This document shows, piece by piece, positions 12,972 to 25,497 of a DNA stretch of 64,000 nt. Source of the DNA: Allodiplogaster sudhausi (taxonomy: Eukaryota > Nematoda > Chromadorea > Rhabditida > Diplogasteridae). The stretch spans positions 4,017,001 through 4,081,000 of the forward strand of contig CALZFC010000021.1 in NCBI GenBank assembly GCA_945643635.1, in the 5' to 3' direction. The notes under the pieces were generated by a model that was not told the origin of the DNA, did not search any database, and was given only the letters and a program-made list of their open reading frames with translations. The stretch's first letter is position 1. Each line of letters opens with the position of its first letter. The translations under genes were made by a program, and so were the position numbers.

Positions 12972-14524
12972 CTGATGATCCTAATATTCCATTCACATCA
13001 CTATCCCCATTGTTCTTGACATTCTTCCAGAGTATTTATTGCAGCTAAGACGTGAAAACAAATAGGCGCATACCAGCAATCATTTAGCTTTAATTTGGCT
13101 AGGTTAATAAACAGATTTTTTATATTATTGCATAGGAACCTGTTGTTAATTTCGTAACTTCACTTGCAATTTAGTTCGTGATTGTTTTGCAAGTTAAAAG
13201 AGAAGAAAGACAATCATGTGGGATACATAACGTAAATGTGTATTCACAACATGTAAGCAGTTCACATTTAACCATTCTCTCTCTCCTTCGTCTGAAACCC
13301 AGAATTTAGTTTAGAATGTTCTGCAAAAAGTTTAATGTCGTTTTTTTTACTACGAGTACTTATGCGCCAAATTGTCTTAAATATCATCTGTATCGTTTGA
13401 AGACCTTTACATTGAACTTCTCCTTTCACTATTGTTTATCGTTCGTTTAATTGCCGCGGTAAGCAAATGGAAACAAATAGCTATAAGAGAGAAGCAGGAT
13501 GCTTCAAAGAGTTTACAGTGTGTCATATAATATATTTTAACAATTTACATTTCGCCAATAGAAATATCACATCAAAACATTGTTAATTTTCCTTAAAATC
13601 GTAACTTGTATCAGTATCTTCAAGTAAAATTTTTTTCTTGTCATGATGCCTTTCAAATATGTATTTTCTGGCGCAAGATATCTGTACCATCAGGCAATAG
13701 CTATAATAGCATTTATCATATCATGTCCCTGCACACGTAGTTTTATAAATATCATGTGTTTGTTGCAGTCTGTCATGTATGTAGACTGCAATAATATGAA
13801 ATGTCAAAATTCAGTCTAGATATGGAACAAGAATTTGTAATAGCCCATATACATATGAATATATGTATGTACATATATACATATGTATGTCCATTCGTTC
13901 TCAGTGTAACGAAGTAATGCTTAAATAAAAGGTGTCCATTACAGCTCTCATTTTTCTTAATCTCGTAGCGAAAGCAGCGTTTCATGATATTTACAATGTA
14001 ACATGATCCAATTTTGATGAATTAGATCTATAGCGGCAAAGAAGAAGTTGGAAAGATCAACAGAATTCAATAACGGACTGCAGCAGTAATCTGCACTGGA
14101 GAAATATAAAATAGTATTTCAGCCTGCGTATTAGTGGAATAGACCATGGTGACTGATTTACAGTACAAGTAGCAACATGTGGCATAGGCGGCTACTTTTT
14201 GTGAATAAACGCTGAATGGAAACATGGAAATGGGCCGTAATATTTTGTAAATGCACATAGAAACGACAGAAAGGCAAGAAAAGTGAGTCAACGACGGAGT
14301 GCGAGCTACACCCTGATTAACAAAGAAAATATGACGGAGAATGAGCATGCAATCTTCAGCAAATAACTGCGTGAACTAGGAGAATTGATTGGCAGGATGA
14401 TCCTTAGTGTAATTATGATTCATAATTCCAAAAGTTGGTTTATGATGACGCATTGTTGAAATAGATGTTGAATAACTGTTTAAACAAGATTACATATGTA
14501 GGGTGTTACTATACAGAAAGCGAA
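12972..14524. other. AT-rich intergenic DNA
   Basis: No coding exon recognised on either strand. It includes short ATATGTATGTACATA-type microsatellites near 13,850-13,890. Confidence 0.5.
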
Positions 14525-15576
14525 TTAGAAGATTTTTCCGGCGTTTCTGATGATCCAGTCGGCGGCGCAGCCATTACGCCAACCTCGGGAGAGCGCGGAC
14601 GATGAAAGCTAGGCACCTTAATCATTAATTTTAATTACTTGAGTACCTAACTGTCAGCGATGTAATTTTTCGCCTGAATCTGCCGCTGCAAAGGTCAAGA
14701 ATTCTGAAATCTCATTAAAAACCATTTAAAAGACAATATAGTTTTATCCAAAACCATTTTGTGTAAAAAAAAGACTGTTTTTAATTATGCCACACAGAAT
14801 TCATTCATCACCAAGCGCTTGCCTATACTGCACTTTGAAAGCGACTTTGAGATTTTGGAATTCATTACTGGACACATGTTATTTACAATTCTTGCCTTAG
14901 TTACGGAGTAACTGCTAAAACTTAAAAAAAAATTTCCTTTTCCTGTCACGTTGTCCCGCTATAAAGTTTCACACACACATGCAAAACTATTACATAGCTG
15001 ATAGACCATTCAGAAACAATATCCGTAATCAGTGATTTTTCTATACAAGTTATTTTATTTTGTCTTTGTGTAGTCTCGATGTATTTTTAGCAATTAAATA
15101 CTCTATGGCAAATCTTAAAAAATATTTTGCAAGCTTGTATTGCCAGCTAATCAAGACGGTAAAGAGCTCACTACGTGATAGAGCTATAAAAATATTAAAA
15201 TCCTTCTACTGCTGACCAATTGGGCATTTATATTACTTGCAACTTCTTTCGGCAAATCAGCCATTATCTACATATATATTGTTAATGCCCAAAAAGGAAT
15301 CTAACCTGAAGTGTCGGACCGTGATTCTCAAGAACAGGAATTTCGGCATTCTCTCCGCCGCCCGCTATCGAGGTAGGCTCGATTACTGTAAAGTATTACT
15401 TGACCATTGTCAATTATGTACTTGTAAAGGGCCGGTGTTGCTGAATAAAATGCAAACTTACAATTAGAATAGGATAAATATTAGTATGTGGTTGGGTAGT
15501 CTGTACAACATACCATGGATTTTGACATCAGACTCGTTGAGCAGCAGCCTCAAACAGGATCCACAACCACCCATCA
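14525..15576 (-). CDS. Possible small three-exon gene of unknown function
   Basis: I do not recognise this product. On the minus strand three GC-richer segments splice in phase: exon 1 15,576-15,514 with Met at 15,574, exon 2 15,364-15,306, exon 3 14,608-14,525 ending in TAA. They give 67 residues, starting MGGCGSC, which has the Gly2 and Cys residues expected of an N-myristoylated and palmitoylated membrane-edge protein. Exon 2 encodes GGGENAEIPVLENHGPTLQ and exon 3 ends WIIRNAGKIF. Third codon positions in exon 3 are strongly G/C, like the confirmed genes. An AG acceptor sits two bases upstream of the ATG, which in a nematode could be a trans-splice site. An additional 34-base exon at 14,652-14,685 is also compatible in phase and would change the C-terminus. 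Start, end and existence are all uncertain. Confidence 0.35.
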
Positions 15577-15789
15577 CTTTAGTAGCTTCTCGGAGCACTC
15601 TAAATTCAATACCTTCGATAACTTAACAGAATACATTTCATTTCGCAGTTCCTCAAAAACATAAATTAGATAAATGTCGCTTAAAAAGTCATATTTGAAA
15701 TTAAACTTAATATCTTTGAAGATGAGCACCTGCTTGAATAAAATAAATGAATTGACACAACTTTCAATGTGTGGAAGGGTCTTCACATC

Positions 15790-15834
15790 GTGGTGATGAT
15801 ATCCAAAGAAGATCCTTTTGGATATCATCACCAC
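15790..15834. repeat. Perfect 18-bp hairpin
   Basis: Arms 15,790-15,807 (GTGGTGATGATATCCAAA) and 15,817-15,834 are exact reverse complements around a 9-base loop. It lies upstream of the small tentative minus-strand gene. No flanking U-run or known stem-loop family was recognised. Confidence 0.9.
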
Positions 15835-18800
15835 TAACATCAAGCTTATTTTTTTATTTTCATCAACGGTGATATGAGGTGGAGAACCTTTCACACAGCA
15901 AGAGCATTGAAGATACTTAACCAGAATGTCTAGGACATACATATATTCGATGAAAGTGGATGAAAGAATCTATATAACTAGTAGAAAATGAGATGCACGT
16001 GGGCCCAATGACCAAATGTTCATAAAAACCAATAATAAATAAAGATACTGATTTGGGTGGGGAGGGTGCTTGGACATCGGTCACAAGGTTTCAACAGTTT
16101 TGCAAAATGCACTTGCGCCTCATGAGTGAATATTGATTAGAATGGAAAAAACATGAATGGCGATAACGAAGTGGTAACCAAGATGCATAATGAGAAATCA
16201 ACGGAGACAGAACACACTTAGAGACTGGTACAGATAAGTGCGATATATTAAGAAATGAAAGACTCCAGTTGAAGAACCATTCATTGTCAGGTATGACTAA
16301 CAAGGAAAATTGGATCTTCAGCTGTGCTCATCCACCAATTTTGCAAAGTTGTCCGAATGTCTACTTTTACAAATGCTCAGTAGATGCCCCATACCTTGCA
16401 TTGTAAAATATAAGAAGAAATAGAATTTTCTTGGATCCACTTGAAAGCAGTACTTACACTGAAAAAGAAGAGTTTCAATATGCTGCGCCCATTTGAAAAC
16501 GCATTCTTGAATTACACAAAGTGTATTTCTTTCCGAAATTGCCCGATATCTGTGGCAATTCGAATCGTTTAACCCTCCAATGAACTAAAAATGAAGTGAG
16601 CCACAATAAGAAAACAGGAAGGAATCCTAAAGGCAGGGGTAATTTACAATACAACAGAGAAAGAGTGAAGAGAGCGAAAGAGCGGAGATGGAGAGAGAAA
16701 GATAACGCGAGATTGAGGGGGATAGCGCGCGAAAAAAGAGAAATAGTGAGAGCGAGAGAGAGAGAGAGAGAGAGCGCGCTCTTCACTCTTTCTCTGTTGT
16801 ATTTGTAAATAATACATAACAGAGCTAAAAAATAATTTCAAAAGTGAGCTATTTTTTAGAGGATCTTTTTTTTAGAGTTCGGAAAACTAGAATCCAATAC
16901 ACTGATTGCTAGAAAAAAGCTTCCTGCATCATGGACTCACCACACAAATTCGGAGTTGCATTTGAAGTAGAAGTCCCCTTTAGGCAGAGGAGCAGCAAGA
17001 GAAGAAGACGCGAGAATGGACCGAAGGGAAGCCTTAGGCTTGTCCTTCCTTTTCGACCACTTCCCTCTCTTTTTTTGTCGTCAGTCTGAGCCCAATAGAG
17101 ACAGCATCTGGAGTGGGAGGTTCTCTACCTTTTCTCGCCCTGCCTCACTGTTTCCCGTATCCTCTCTCTCTCTCTCTCTCTCTCTTTATCTTGCTTTCTC
17201 TCTCTCTCATTTTCTCTCTCTTCCTCTGTCACTCTCTATATCACTCTTCTTCTTTTGCCGCCCACTTCTAAGCGTATGCTCAATTCAGACTCAACTTGTT
17301 CCTTTCACAATGTTCTTTCTCTCTCCTTCTCTCTTTTTCTATATCTCTTTCTCTCACTTTCTCTCTCTTTCTCTCATCTCTCGGCCCTCTTTCTATCGTC
17401 TCTTTTTCTCGCTCTCTATCTCTATCTCTCTATCATGCACATCTGGCTTCAAAGGAAGACTGAATCCACACATCTCTCGTCATGAGGTGAGAGTTCTTTT
17501 CTCATCTGCGCTTTAACATATGAAGCCTCTTCGCTTCTCTTCAATCTTTCTCTACTGTCTCCCAAAGCCTCACACTCTCTCGCCAGCTCTACCACATTTA
17601 ATCCTTGAGATTGCTCGCTCGCCGCCTTTCTCACGCCTTTGACGTTATCCCTGCGTTTCTTTTTCTTCTACTGCCTGTCAGCTTGCAACTGCTTCTCTTG
17701 TTTTGTTCATATCTGTAACTTCTTCCCTTCTCTCAATCATGCTGAATCTCTATCTATGTCTCTCCATGAGTGAATCTATATTCCTTGGCTCTCTAACAGC
17801 TTCTCTTCTCACTTTATCTCTGCTACTCTCAGTCCTTGCTTTGTCTTGTATGTCCTCTCTCCCTCTTACAGCCTCACACCGTTTCCACGACAACCTGACT
17901 GCGAGCGTCGCCGAATGCAAATTGTGTGGTCGAAGTAACTGTTAAAGAAAACGAAGCAAATCCGCTCGGCACCTTTCGTCTTCTTCTACTAACTGAAACC
18001 GCCTTTTCTAAGTTTGTTTTCCTTTTCTTTCGTTTTCTTTGTTGGATCTGACCATGAGCATCGTAAATATGATCACAGAATTGGAGTAGCTGAATCATAT
18101 GCCGATTCTTTGCCTTCCTAATACCTTCATTGAAGTATTCTATTCAGTTTCTCCCTCTCCTTATCACAATGTCTTATTCATTCCAGACACCTGCTAGCTG
18201 AATGTGTTCTTTCACTGCCGTCGTGTCTTTTGTCGGCTTTAGGGACCGTCGATGTCGCTCCGTCTCCGCGTTCTCCCTCTCACTCTCTCTCTTTCTTCTC
18301 CAGCTTCTGCTTATGAAGACGAATACAATAGAGTGCACATTAAGTCATCAATTGAGGTAGAGCCTTGAAGGGCACTCCTTCAATTCATCTCCTCTTCACC
18401 TGTCCCGTGATGCCCATCAACGATGAGTGTCGAAGGAGAAAGAGATTAAATGCCGGAATTGGAGATATACTTCTCTGTCGTAACTATTCCTATAAAACAC
18501 GGGTTTTTAACTGAAAATTGTTGAAGTTAGTTTTGGGCGCCGCTTCAATACTTATTTCAGCTAAATCAACGAATAAACGTCATCTGCTTCTTGGAAACAT
18601 CATACACGCCTGGATAAATAACTGAACAACATGGGTAGCTAAAATATAAAAAAAAAAAAGCTAAAATATTCGGCCCAGGTCACCGGAATCGGCCCCGAAA
18701 TTAGCCCCCGGACCCAAAGCTGAAAAAATCTTTAAAATAATTACGTCGGAGGAAAAATCCATGTGAACAAGATGTGAACATTTTGTATGCGCAACGCATA

Positions 18801-19167
18801 CGTAACGCATATGAAATAAAGCAGGGCACATTTCAACCTTTTTTTAGTCATCAGTTGTCCAACTGGGGTTAATTTTTCAGCCACGACTAAATTACCGGTG
18901 CCCATCGTGTTAGATCTCCATGCATTCCATCAGAATATTGGCACGATAATAAGTAGTAATTGCTCTGCACGTACATATGTATATTACATATATGGGCATT
19001 ACTTCCAGAATGCAGCTTCAAAATTCGCTTATTTTACCAACTGCAAAATAGATAATAAGTATGTGGCTGTTCACTAAAAATCAGGATAAATAAGATACAA
19101 ATGAATCAATATTTGGTTTAACGATTAATTATGCCTTCAACTTAGGTTAGCCAAGTGATATTTCTTG
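15835..19167. repeat. Intergenic DNA with GA/CT low-complexity blocks
   Basis: Purine-rich repeats at 16,660-16,780 and pyrimidine-rich CT repeats at 17,160-17,440 dominate, with diffuse CT-rich DNA to about 18,310. Open frames here translate to Ser/Leu/Phe-rich or Arg/Glu-rich repeats and are not taken as genes. A degenerate GC-rich repeat with CCCGG words lies near 18,660-18,800. Confidence 0.7.
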
Positions 19168-22100
19168 TTAGTTCCTAGCGGCTTGTCTGGCTGTTCTGGC
19201 CCTCTGAACCCAATGCTCATATGAGGCATCTTTGCCTGGCTGAAAGGGGGGCGGCGGCGGGCAGCAGCGGACGGCACGATAGACCTCGTTTGCGATGGCG
19301 TCCAGCGCGGCCGCCGCCGTCTCGCCAGCCTTCAATCCGTTTCGCAGCAGCACAATGATGACGTCATCCACGGCGTCCCATTCCACTAGCTGGCCACCGT
19401 TGCCCGAGAAGCGAATCACCCATCGATCCTGCATGAGTCATCCTTCGCTTGCGCATCTTCACTTTCTCATTACCAAAAATCAAAGAAAGTCCAAAGTATT
19501 CTTACTTCGCAAATTTAGCATCAGTTCGAATCCTTCTTACATATGTTTTTTTTTGTAAAACGAACAGTATCGATCGGATGCCGTCGATACATAAAACCTC
19601 GCCCATACGCACGCTCATTGGCGAAAACAAAGTCCATTGCTTCGCCCAGCGGAGTGAAGAGATCTTGCAATGATTGGAGGCTCTCGTTTCTCTATAACTA
19701 AATAGTACTTGTTAGCTCTCTTAATTGAGAAAGAAATACATTATATATGTATATATATATATAATTTTAATTATAAGAAAAAATTGAATCGAATTGACTG
19801 CGAATGAGTAGACGGCGTGCGCAAGGCCACGCGCTGTGCCGAATCCCATGCAGCTGAAGAGTGGAAGGGCGCGAATAGAGGGATTGTTGTAGGGGATTGG
19901 CTCCTTTACAGGACAAATGCTGACAATTATCACTGATAACTACAGTTATGCAAAAAAGATTGTTAGTGTTAAAAATAAAAGGAAAAAAATTTGCTCCATT
20001 AGCTGCTTCGCTGACAACGGGCATAATGTCGAGGAAGGCCGGAAAACTGGCAGAATAGAGCGCGACACCGCGTGATCGCGCGAAGGCACTCATGATCTGG
20101 AGGTAGCGCGCGGGACGGAGGGCGTGCGCGGCCAAGGAGGCGACACGTGACGGATTCGTGACGCGTGCCGCGTGCTCTGCCGTCCAACCCGGCGCGCCCA
20201 CAAAGAACTCGTCACCTTCAAATTTTAATAAATAATTCCTTCAATAAATTGGTCAATATTTTCTAAAGCTCCTAAATATTCACTCATCTGCCGCCCCTTC
20301 ATTCTCAAGCGAGTTTGGTCCGGGGTCCGAAAATCAAAGTAAAATATTTTTTATGCGGGAACTTTCCCGGAATTTTATATGCCACAGCATTGAACTTCGG
20401 AGGTTTTTTTTTCAGCGATCCAAAGCACTAAGCGTTCCTAGAGTACTCCCGGATTTAAAAAAAGCTACATAATGTGTAGGCCCAGAAATACCTACTCATG
20501 ATATGGTTTGCCGGCTTCCCCAGCTGATACGATTCAGACCCAGCTGACTAGATGCAAAAAAATGCGGAACACACGGTAGAAGGATCTGTTTCTGAAGTAG
20601 CTGTCGAAGAAGCCTCTTGTGCCATCGCTCTCCGGCTCGAGTCGACGAAGCAGTTGGTCCACGAGAAAGCCGTGAGTAAGTGCATGATAGGCCATCATTG
20701 TGCCCGGTTTCCAGTCAGCGTGTGTCTGAGTTAAAGAAGGGCGATCACCGAAAATACAGTAATGTGCGTTAAAACGTACAAAGATCTCGAACGGAAGTCC
20801 GTTTAATTACTCAAAAATGTACGGTAGACTAGGAATATGCGTATGTTTTTTGAAGCGGGTTGTTATTGCTGTTATACCTATTTGATAATGTTTTGCTTAA
20901 CAAGAATTTATAAAAACATTTTCTGAAACAAATGAACCAAAAGGTGATAAAGCATTCACCATAACAATGTCTTCAAATCCTTGTAATTTTATTTTCCCGC
21001 GATGGGTACGTAGCCGTGAAGTTGGGATTCTACCGATGGGTTCTGCTTTTTCCCTGGCACACCAATCACAAATTCATTCAAAATTTGCATTTTAAAGTTC
21101 ATTATACTTGAATATGAAACTTTCTTGTACATTTTCATATACATATTCTTTTTCTGCATGCCCCAGACTATTAGAAAATAACTAAGATGGTTCATTTATC
21201 GTTAATGACTTTTCGGTGATCGCCCTCCTTTAACGTGGGAGCTCATTTATGAATTCCCACCCTTTTTTATTGAGGAAAACTATTGCGGTTGATCCATCCA
21301 GGACGATCATCAAACAATTATATGAGATTTCAAATTGCCAAGCCTCTTCGCACTCTCATTCACGCTTGCTATTTGCACGCAACGGGTTTGTGCGACCCTG
21401 CAATATTGCACTCGGGAATGAGAGTGCCAAACTTTCAGGCAGACGCGGCAATTCGAACCTGCATTAATAACTTTTTTGTGATCGTTCACCTATAAGACTC
21501 AAGGAGGATTCTACTAGGACCTGATGCATAGTAAAACTTTCAATTTTGACATTCCGTGGGTTATCCTTCGAATTAATAGTAGGAAATTGAGAGGGCTAAG
21601 TATTTTTTTTTAAATTAATCTTATCTATGCACTCCAAACGAAAATTTTAATAATCATAAATTACTTAAACTGTATATTCAAATTCGATACACTTTCAAAA
21701 CAACACTATTGCGGACTAGGAAGCTTGTTTCTTCCGGAAAGACTATACAGTTTAAGATTACGTAATCATACACATGTTTTTTTGTTCCGACCTCTTCGAT
21801 AATTCGAGAAATGAAAGCGGGATCCTTTGCATCCTCCAGTGTAAATTCGCGATGAAATCTGACAAGACCTGCCTGAGAATAATTATCTTGGATTTGTTTT
21901 TTTTTTATTTAACTGCGGTGACCTGATTTTTAATCCAATTGTTTTTGAATCAATGATCTTTGGTCCAAATTTTGAGTGATCTTTTATCCAATGATTTGTG
22001 GTCCAATGGCATATCGATGAGCGAATTTTGGTCGATAATTTTCACAAAAAAGTGATGTTTAGTCCAACTGGTTTTATGAGAGAGGGCAGAGGAACAATGA

Positions 22101-23761
22101 GGTGTTTCTGGCATGAGGACATGGGTATAGTAGGTCCTTACTCAAAATAAGCTTTGTTAATCCAGAGAGATAACTAATTAAACATAAAGAAAATAAATGC
22201 CTCCTCTAGCTCTCTTTCTCGTTCATGGGACGCGTTATATTGAACTACCCATTGTATTTCCCTGCACTTTCAGCACTTTTTTGACTTATACCGATACGAG
22301 TGTGTGTGCTAATGGCAAGTAAAAAATACTTACAATATCCCAGGAATAATTTTCTCCGGTTTTCAATTTAACATGGCTCGTACGGCTCGAACCGCTCGCA
22401 TCCGCTCGACCCGTGTCCCCAGGCTCGTGGGTATATCTCATGTCGACTCCAAAAATCTCCCAGACCCCAATGGCCCTCTTCAATTTCGTCTTTGGTTCTC
22501 TACTCTCCTTCTTCATCTTCTTCTCCCTATCCGTAACCTAGGCAGGGGTGGCCGGGACTGAAAATATCCATCAGAACCCCAACGGTCGGCCCCGGCCCCG
22601 GGCAGGATCCTGGGTCCGGGGCCATCCCGTGCACCGGAGTCATAAATCAATGGAACATCCTTATCATTCGTAACAACTAAGCGCGGTGGAAAGATGCTTT
22701 CGTGGCGTAATCATCTCTACTGCAAGTGGAATTAGCGTGGTTACTCTCTATTACTTTGTATTTTCATATTCTTAATAAATAACAGTGACAACATCGCACT
22801 TTAACACAAAACTTCTGTGATAAGCCATTGGACCAAAATCATTAGAGCAAAGATCTGAAATTTTGAACAAAAGATTATTGGACCAAAACTCATGAACACA
22901 TGTAACTGAGCATACAAATAACTATTTATTTATTTAGTACATCTCAAAGAATAATATCATGCTAACCATGTGATCCAGAATGTCGCCAATTGTGGTATTT
23001 TCCTTTCCGTTGCGGCCATACTCGGGCCAAATATTTGTAACCTAAAACAATTTGGCAAAACTCGACCATAGCCAATAGCTACCGGGCAAAGTAGAGACCT
23101 TCTGGTTGTACTCGAATAGCCCTCTGCAGTGAAGAAGTGCGAGCGATAGAGCGGCGAAGATTTTGGTCGTCGAGAATGCGGCAGTCATGGTGCCCGCCTC
23201 CCATGGCCGACCTGCCGCCCTGGGCGGCACTTACTTTTTAGCATCGTGCAGTCATGCAATTTGATGAGAGAAGTGAGCAGCGGTTCTTCCTACCTGTCTG
23301 CCCAGCCAGCGTACAGGTCGACTGTAGGAATTCCACGGTCGAGTATATAGAGCGCAGCACCTCCTTCATCTTCTTGCACAGCGAATCTTAAGGGGCCACA
23401 TATTCAATCTTGAATTCGCCTTTTTGCATGATACAGGGGTGAGAAAGCATGTTATTTAGTGAGACGCGACAACAATCGTCAGGAAAACTCAGATATATTA
23501 CGGTTGAATTTCGTGCAAATGTAAGAGATATATGTATAAAGAAAACATAATTACATACCTTGATTCTGAGAATTTGTTTTCTGTTATAAGTAATGCTTAA
23601 GGCAATTTAATAAAAGGAATGTATGCCAACCTGAACAGCTCTCTCGTCAACTGGAAGTCGAAGTCGGTGTGGCCCTCAATGACGATGTCACTTGGCCTGG
23701 AGTAGTTGGTCATTAGCCAGAAGGCACCGACTGCGAGCAGGGCAATGCAAGTAGACAACAT
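19168..23761 (-). CDS. LACT-family serine beta-lactamase-fold protein
   Basis: A eukaryotic class-C beta-lactamase-like (EstB/LACT) protein; in this family it is a putative serine hydrolase of unknown substrate, not a resistance enzyme. Exons on the minus strand: 23761-23631, 23386-23294, 23219-23099, 23041-22967, 21872-21792, 20725-20575, 20215-20019, 19903-19799, 19691-19566 and 19428-19168, giving 446 residues with all phases consistent. Residues 1-20 form a hydrophobic signal/anchor. Then come FAVQEDEGGAALYIL and DLYAGWADR, the SxxK catalytic motif as Ser91-Thr-Thr-Lys94, WPEYGRNGKENTT, and the Tyr motif in AYHALTHG (Tyr180). The third motif, usually His-x-Gly before GGQ, reads RFSGNGGQ, so the basic/His residue seems lost. 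Acceptor choice for the ninth exon (19691 or 19686) is ambiguous. Intron 3 is only 57 bases; introns 4 and 5 hold transposable elements. Confidence 0.93.
20731..21235. mobile_element. Non-autonomous inverted-repeat element in a LACT intron
   Basis: The left end GTTAAAGAAGGGCGATCACCGAAA and the right end at 21,211-21,235 are reverse complements over about 24 bases with one mismatch. The interior is about 450 bp and has no transposase. The left end starts six bases outside LACT exon 6, so the insertion lies almost at its acceptor. TTAAAG/CTTTAA termini resemble the elements in pdk-1 introns. Confidence 0.75.
21925..22900. mobile_element. Foldback-type repeat element in a LACT intron
   Basis: Left 21,925-22,020 and right 22,815-22,895 are imperfect reverse complements. 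Each consists of repeated words such as ATGATTTGTGGTCCAATGGC, i.e. TGGTCCAA units spaced about 20-30 bases. The interior (including a GC-rich CCCCGG block at 22,580-22,640) has no transposase reading frame. The element fills most of the intron between LACT exons 5 and 4. Confidence 0.6.
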
Positions 23762-24537
23762 CCTCAACACACGTTATTTTGGCCTTTCTCTCTCAATCAC
23801 TAACAGTCCTTCGAATAGCAAAAGGCGTTAAATTTTTACATTATCCAGAGCCGTTCAAATCAGTCACGCAGCAAGAAGGAAGTAAGAAGAACACAACTAT
23901 TAGACAATGCCTAAACATAATGCGAAGTAACCACAGGGAAGGCGCATTGGCTAGACCAGACGATAACTTTCTCTATGCTCTCTATGGTCTGTCTATGCCA
24001 TTTGACTGTCTCTGAATCATCCTGTGCGGTTGACTCTTCTACTGCCCGCCTTCGTACGTCTGGTCGTTGTAATCATGGAGCACCCTCCTCCTGCAGCCTC
24101 ATTTCTGATTTGTGCTGTTTACCTTTTGATAAGCCAGGAACTCAACAGTCTGAGCAATCGCATACATCATAGCCTCGTACTTTGCTCTGTGCTCTCATTC
24201 GATCACGAAATGCTTCAGTTTTCTTCCAAGATTAATAGCATGGCAGGAAAAAAATTAAGCAATGAATTTAAGTTGTGCGTTACCTACGTACATATGTACA
24301 TGTATGTATGTAAAAAAAATCTTCTGGAATGTATTATTATTAGTGGCGTGATTTGATTTCCCGTAGTTTCATACATACATCTATATTTAGTTATTCACTG
24401 TAACTTTTAAGATGAGAAAATATTCCGATTTTAGGATAAAAATATGATAAGATATATACATAATGCACATGTTTTGTTAAATAAATTTTAATAATCCAAT
24501 TTCTTGTTTCATCATTTTTTTGCTATGATCTCATTTA
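23762..24537. other. Intergenic stretch upstream of the LACT gene
   Basis: No coding exon recognised. The likely LACT promoter lies at its left end, but no clear core promoter motif is visible. Confidence 0.4.
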
Positions 24538-24935
24538 TCACTGCGAGTACACAACATTCCACTGGACATGTTTATAGTCGGCGACCGGGACAAGGCGGAA
24601 CACGTTTTGTGTGGGCGGGGATTTGTTAAGAATACAACTGAGATCGGGCCCAGGAATTCCCGTCTTCCATCGGAACCTCGGAACCACAAACATATCAACC
24701 GTCTTCCAAAAAAAATACACATAGTTGCGGGAGTGATTTTGTAATGACTAAAAGTAATGACTGAACAAACTAGAAATACAAAGAAAATATTCGTGAAAGC
24801 TTGCTTGAGTTATGACAGATTTAAGGAAGATGATGAGTAGAAACATCTGAAAAGATAGCAATAAGATTGTGATCTGAGTCACTAACATTATGAACGAGCT
24901 GACAGAAAAGGTGCAGGCAGCCGTGATCGGCATGC
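24538..24935 (-). CDS. Possible minus-strand gene fragment, unknown
   Basis: A terminal-exon-like frame, 24,702-24,538, reads TVDMFVVPRFRWKTGIPGPD and ends VADYKHVQWNVVYSQ then TGA; it could also start at Met 24,720. A preceding segment 24,935-24,883 (GMPITAACTFSVSSFIML) has a good CAG acceptor and a GT donor in matching phase and is hydrophobic. I could not find further exons or a family. It may be a gene remnant or chance. Confidence 0.22.
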
Positions 24936-25497
24936 CTGCATTGGGATGTACGATTCGAGATTGAGATTTTAGTGTTGTGAAGGTGGGAAGCGGTTGAGAG
25001 AAAGAAGGAATAGAGAGAGAGAGAGAATGAGACGGAAAGTCAGATAATGAGCCGTTAACTGGATCCAGATCCTGCTCTCTCTCCGTCTTCGTATCTCCCC
25101 TCACTCTCTCTCTCTCTCTCTCTCTGTCACTCTGTCTGTTTGTCTCAGATGTTCAACTCGCTATCTTGTTCCCTTCCCTTCTTCTTCAATGTCTCATCGC
25201 CAATAGCTTGCCCAAGAGAGAGATGAGTGAAAGCAGGCATAGACATGTTGAGCGGCCATGTGGTCGTGGAAGTGGGAGAGAGGGGATTGAAAGGAGGGAG
25301 AGAGACTGAAAGGGGTGACCCAAATGGCTCTACTGCGGTGGTTCACCCTCGGCAGCACCATGGGGGGAGGGGTTGATGATCTGGCTGTGGGGGAGGGATT
25401 GAAATGAGGAGGAGGATGAGAGAAATGGATCGAGCATGGAGAGGGGAGAGGGAGGCAGAGCGAGATCAGGCAGTCTCGGAACGATCCACATACCGGA
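24936..25497. repeat. GA/CT-rich stretch before the PAN gene
   Basis: GAGA and TCTC runs at 25,010-25,030 and 25,100-25,125, followed by purine-rich DNA to 25,450. The PAN-gene promoter must lie here or within it; no TATA-like or initiator element is convincing. Confidence 0.5.

Noticed and set aside
15574..15942. 122-codon minus-strand ORF
   Set aside because: Contains the hairpin palindrome and AT-rich codons; its end overlaps the better small-gene exon in another frame.
19168..23761. Bacterial contamination or recent transfer of a beta-lactamase
   Set aside because: The gene has ten exons with introns and transposons like its neighbours and fits the eukaryotic LACT family.
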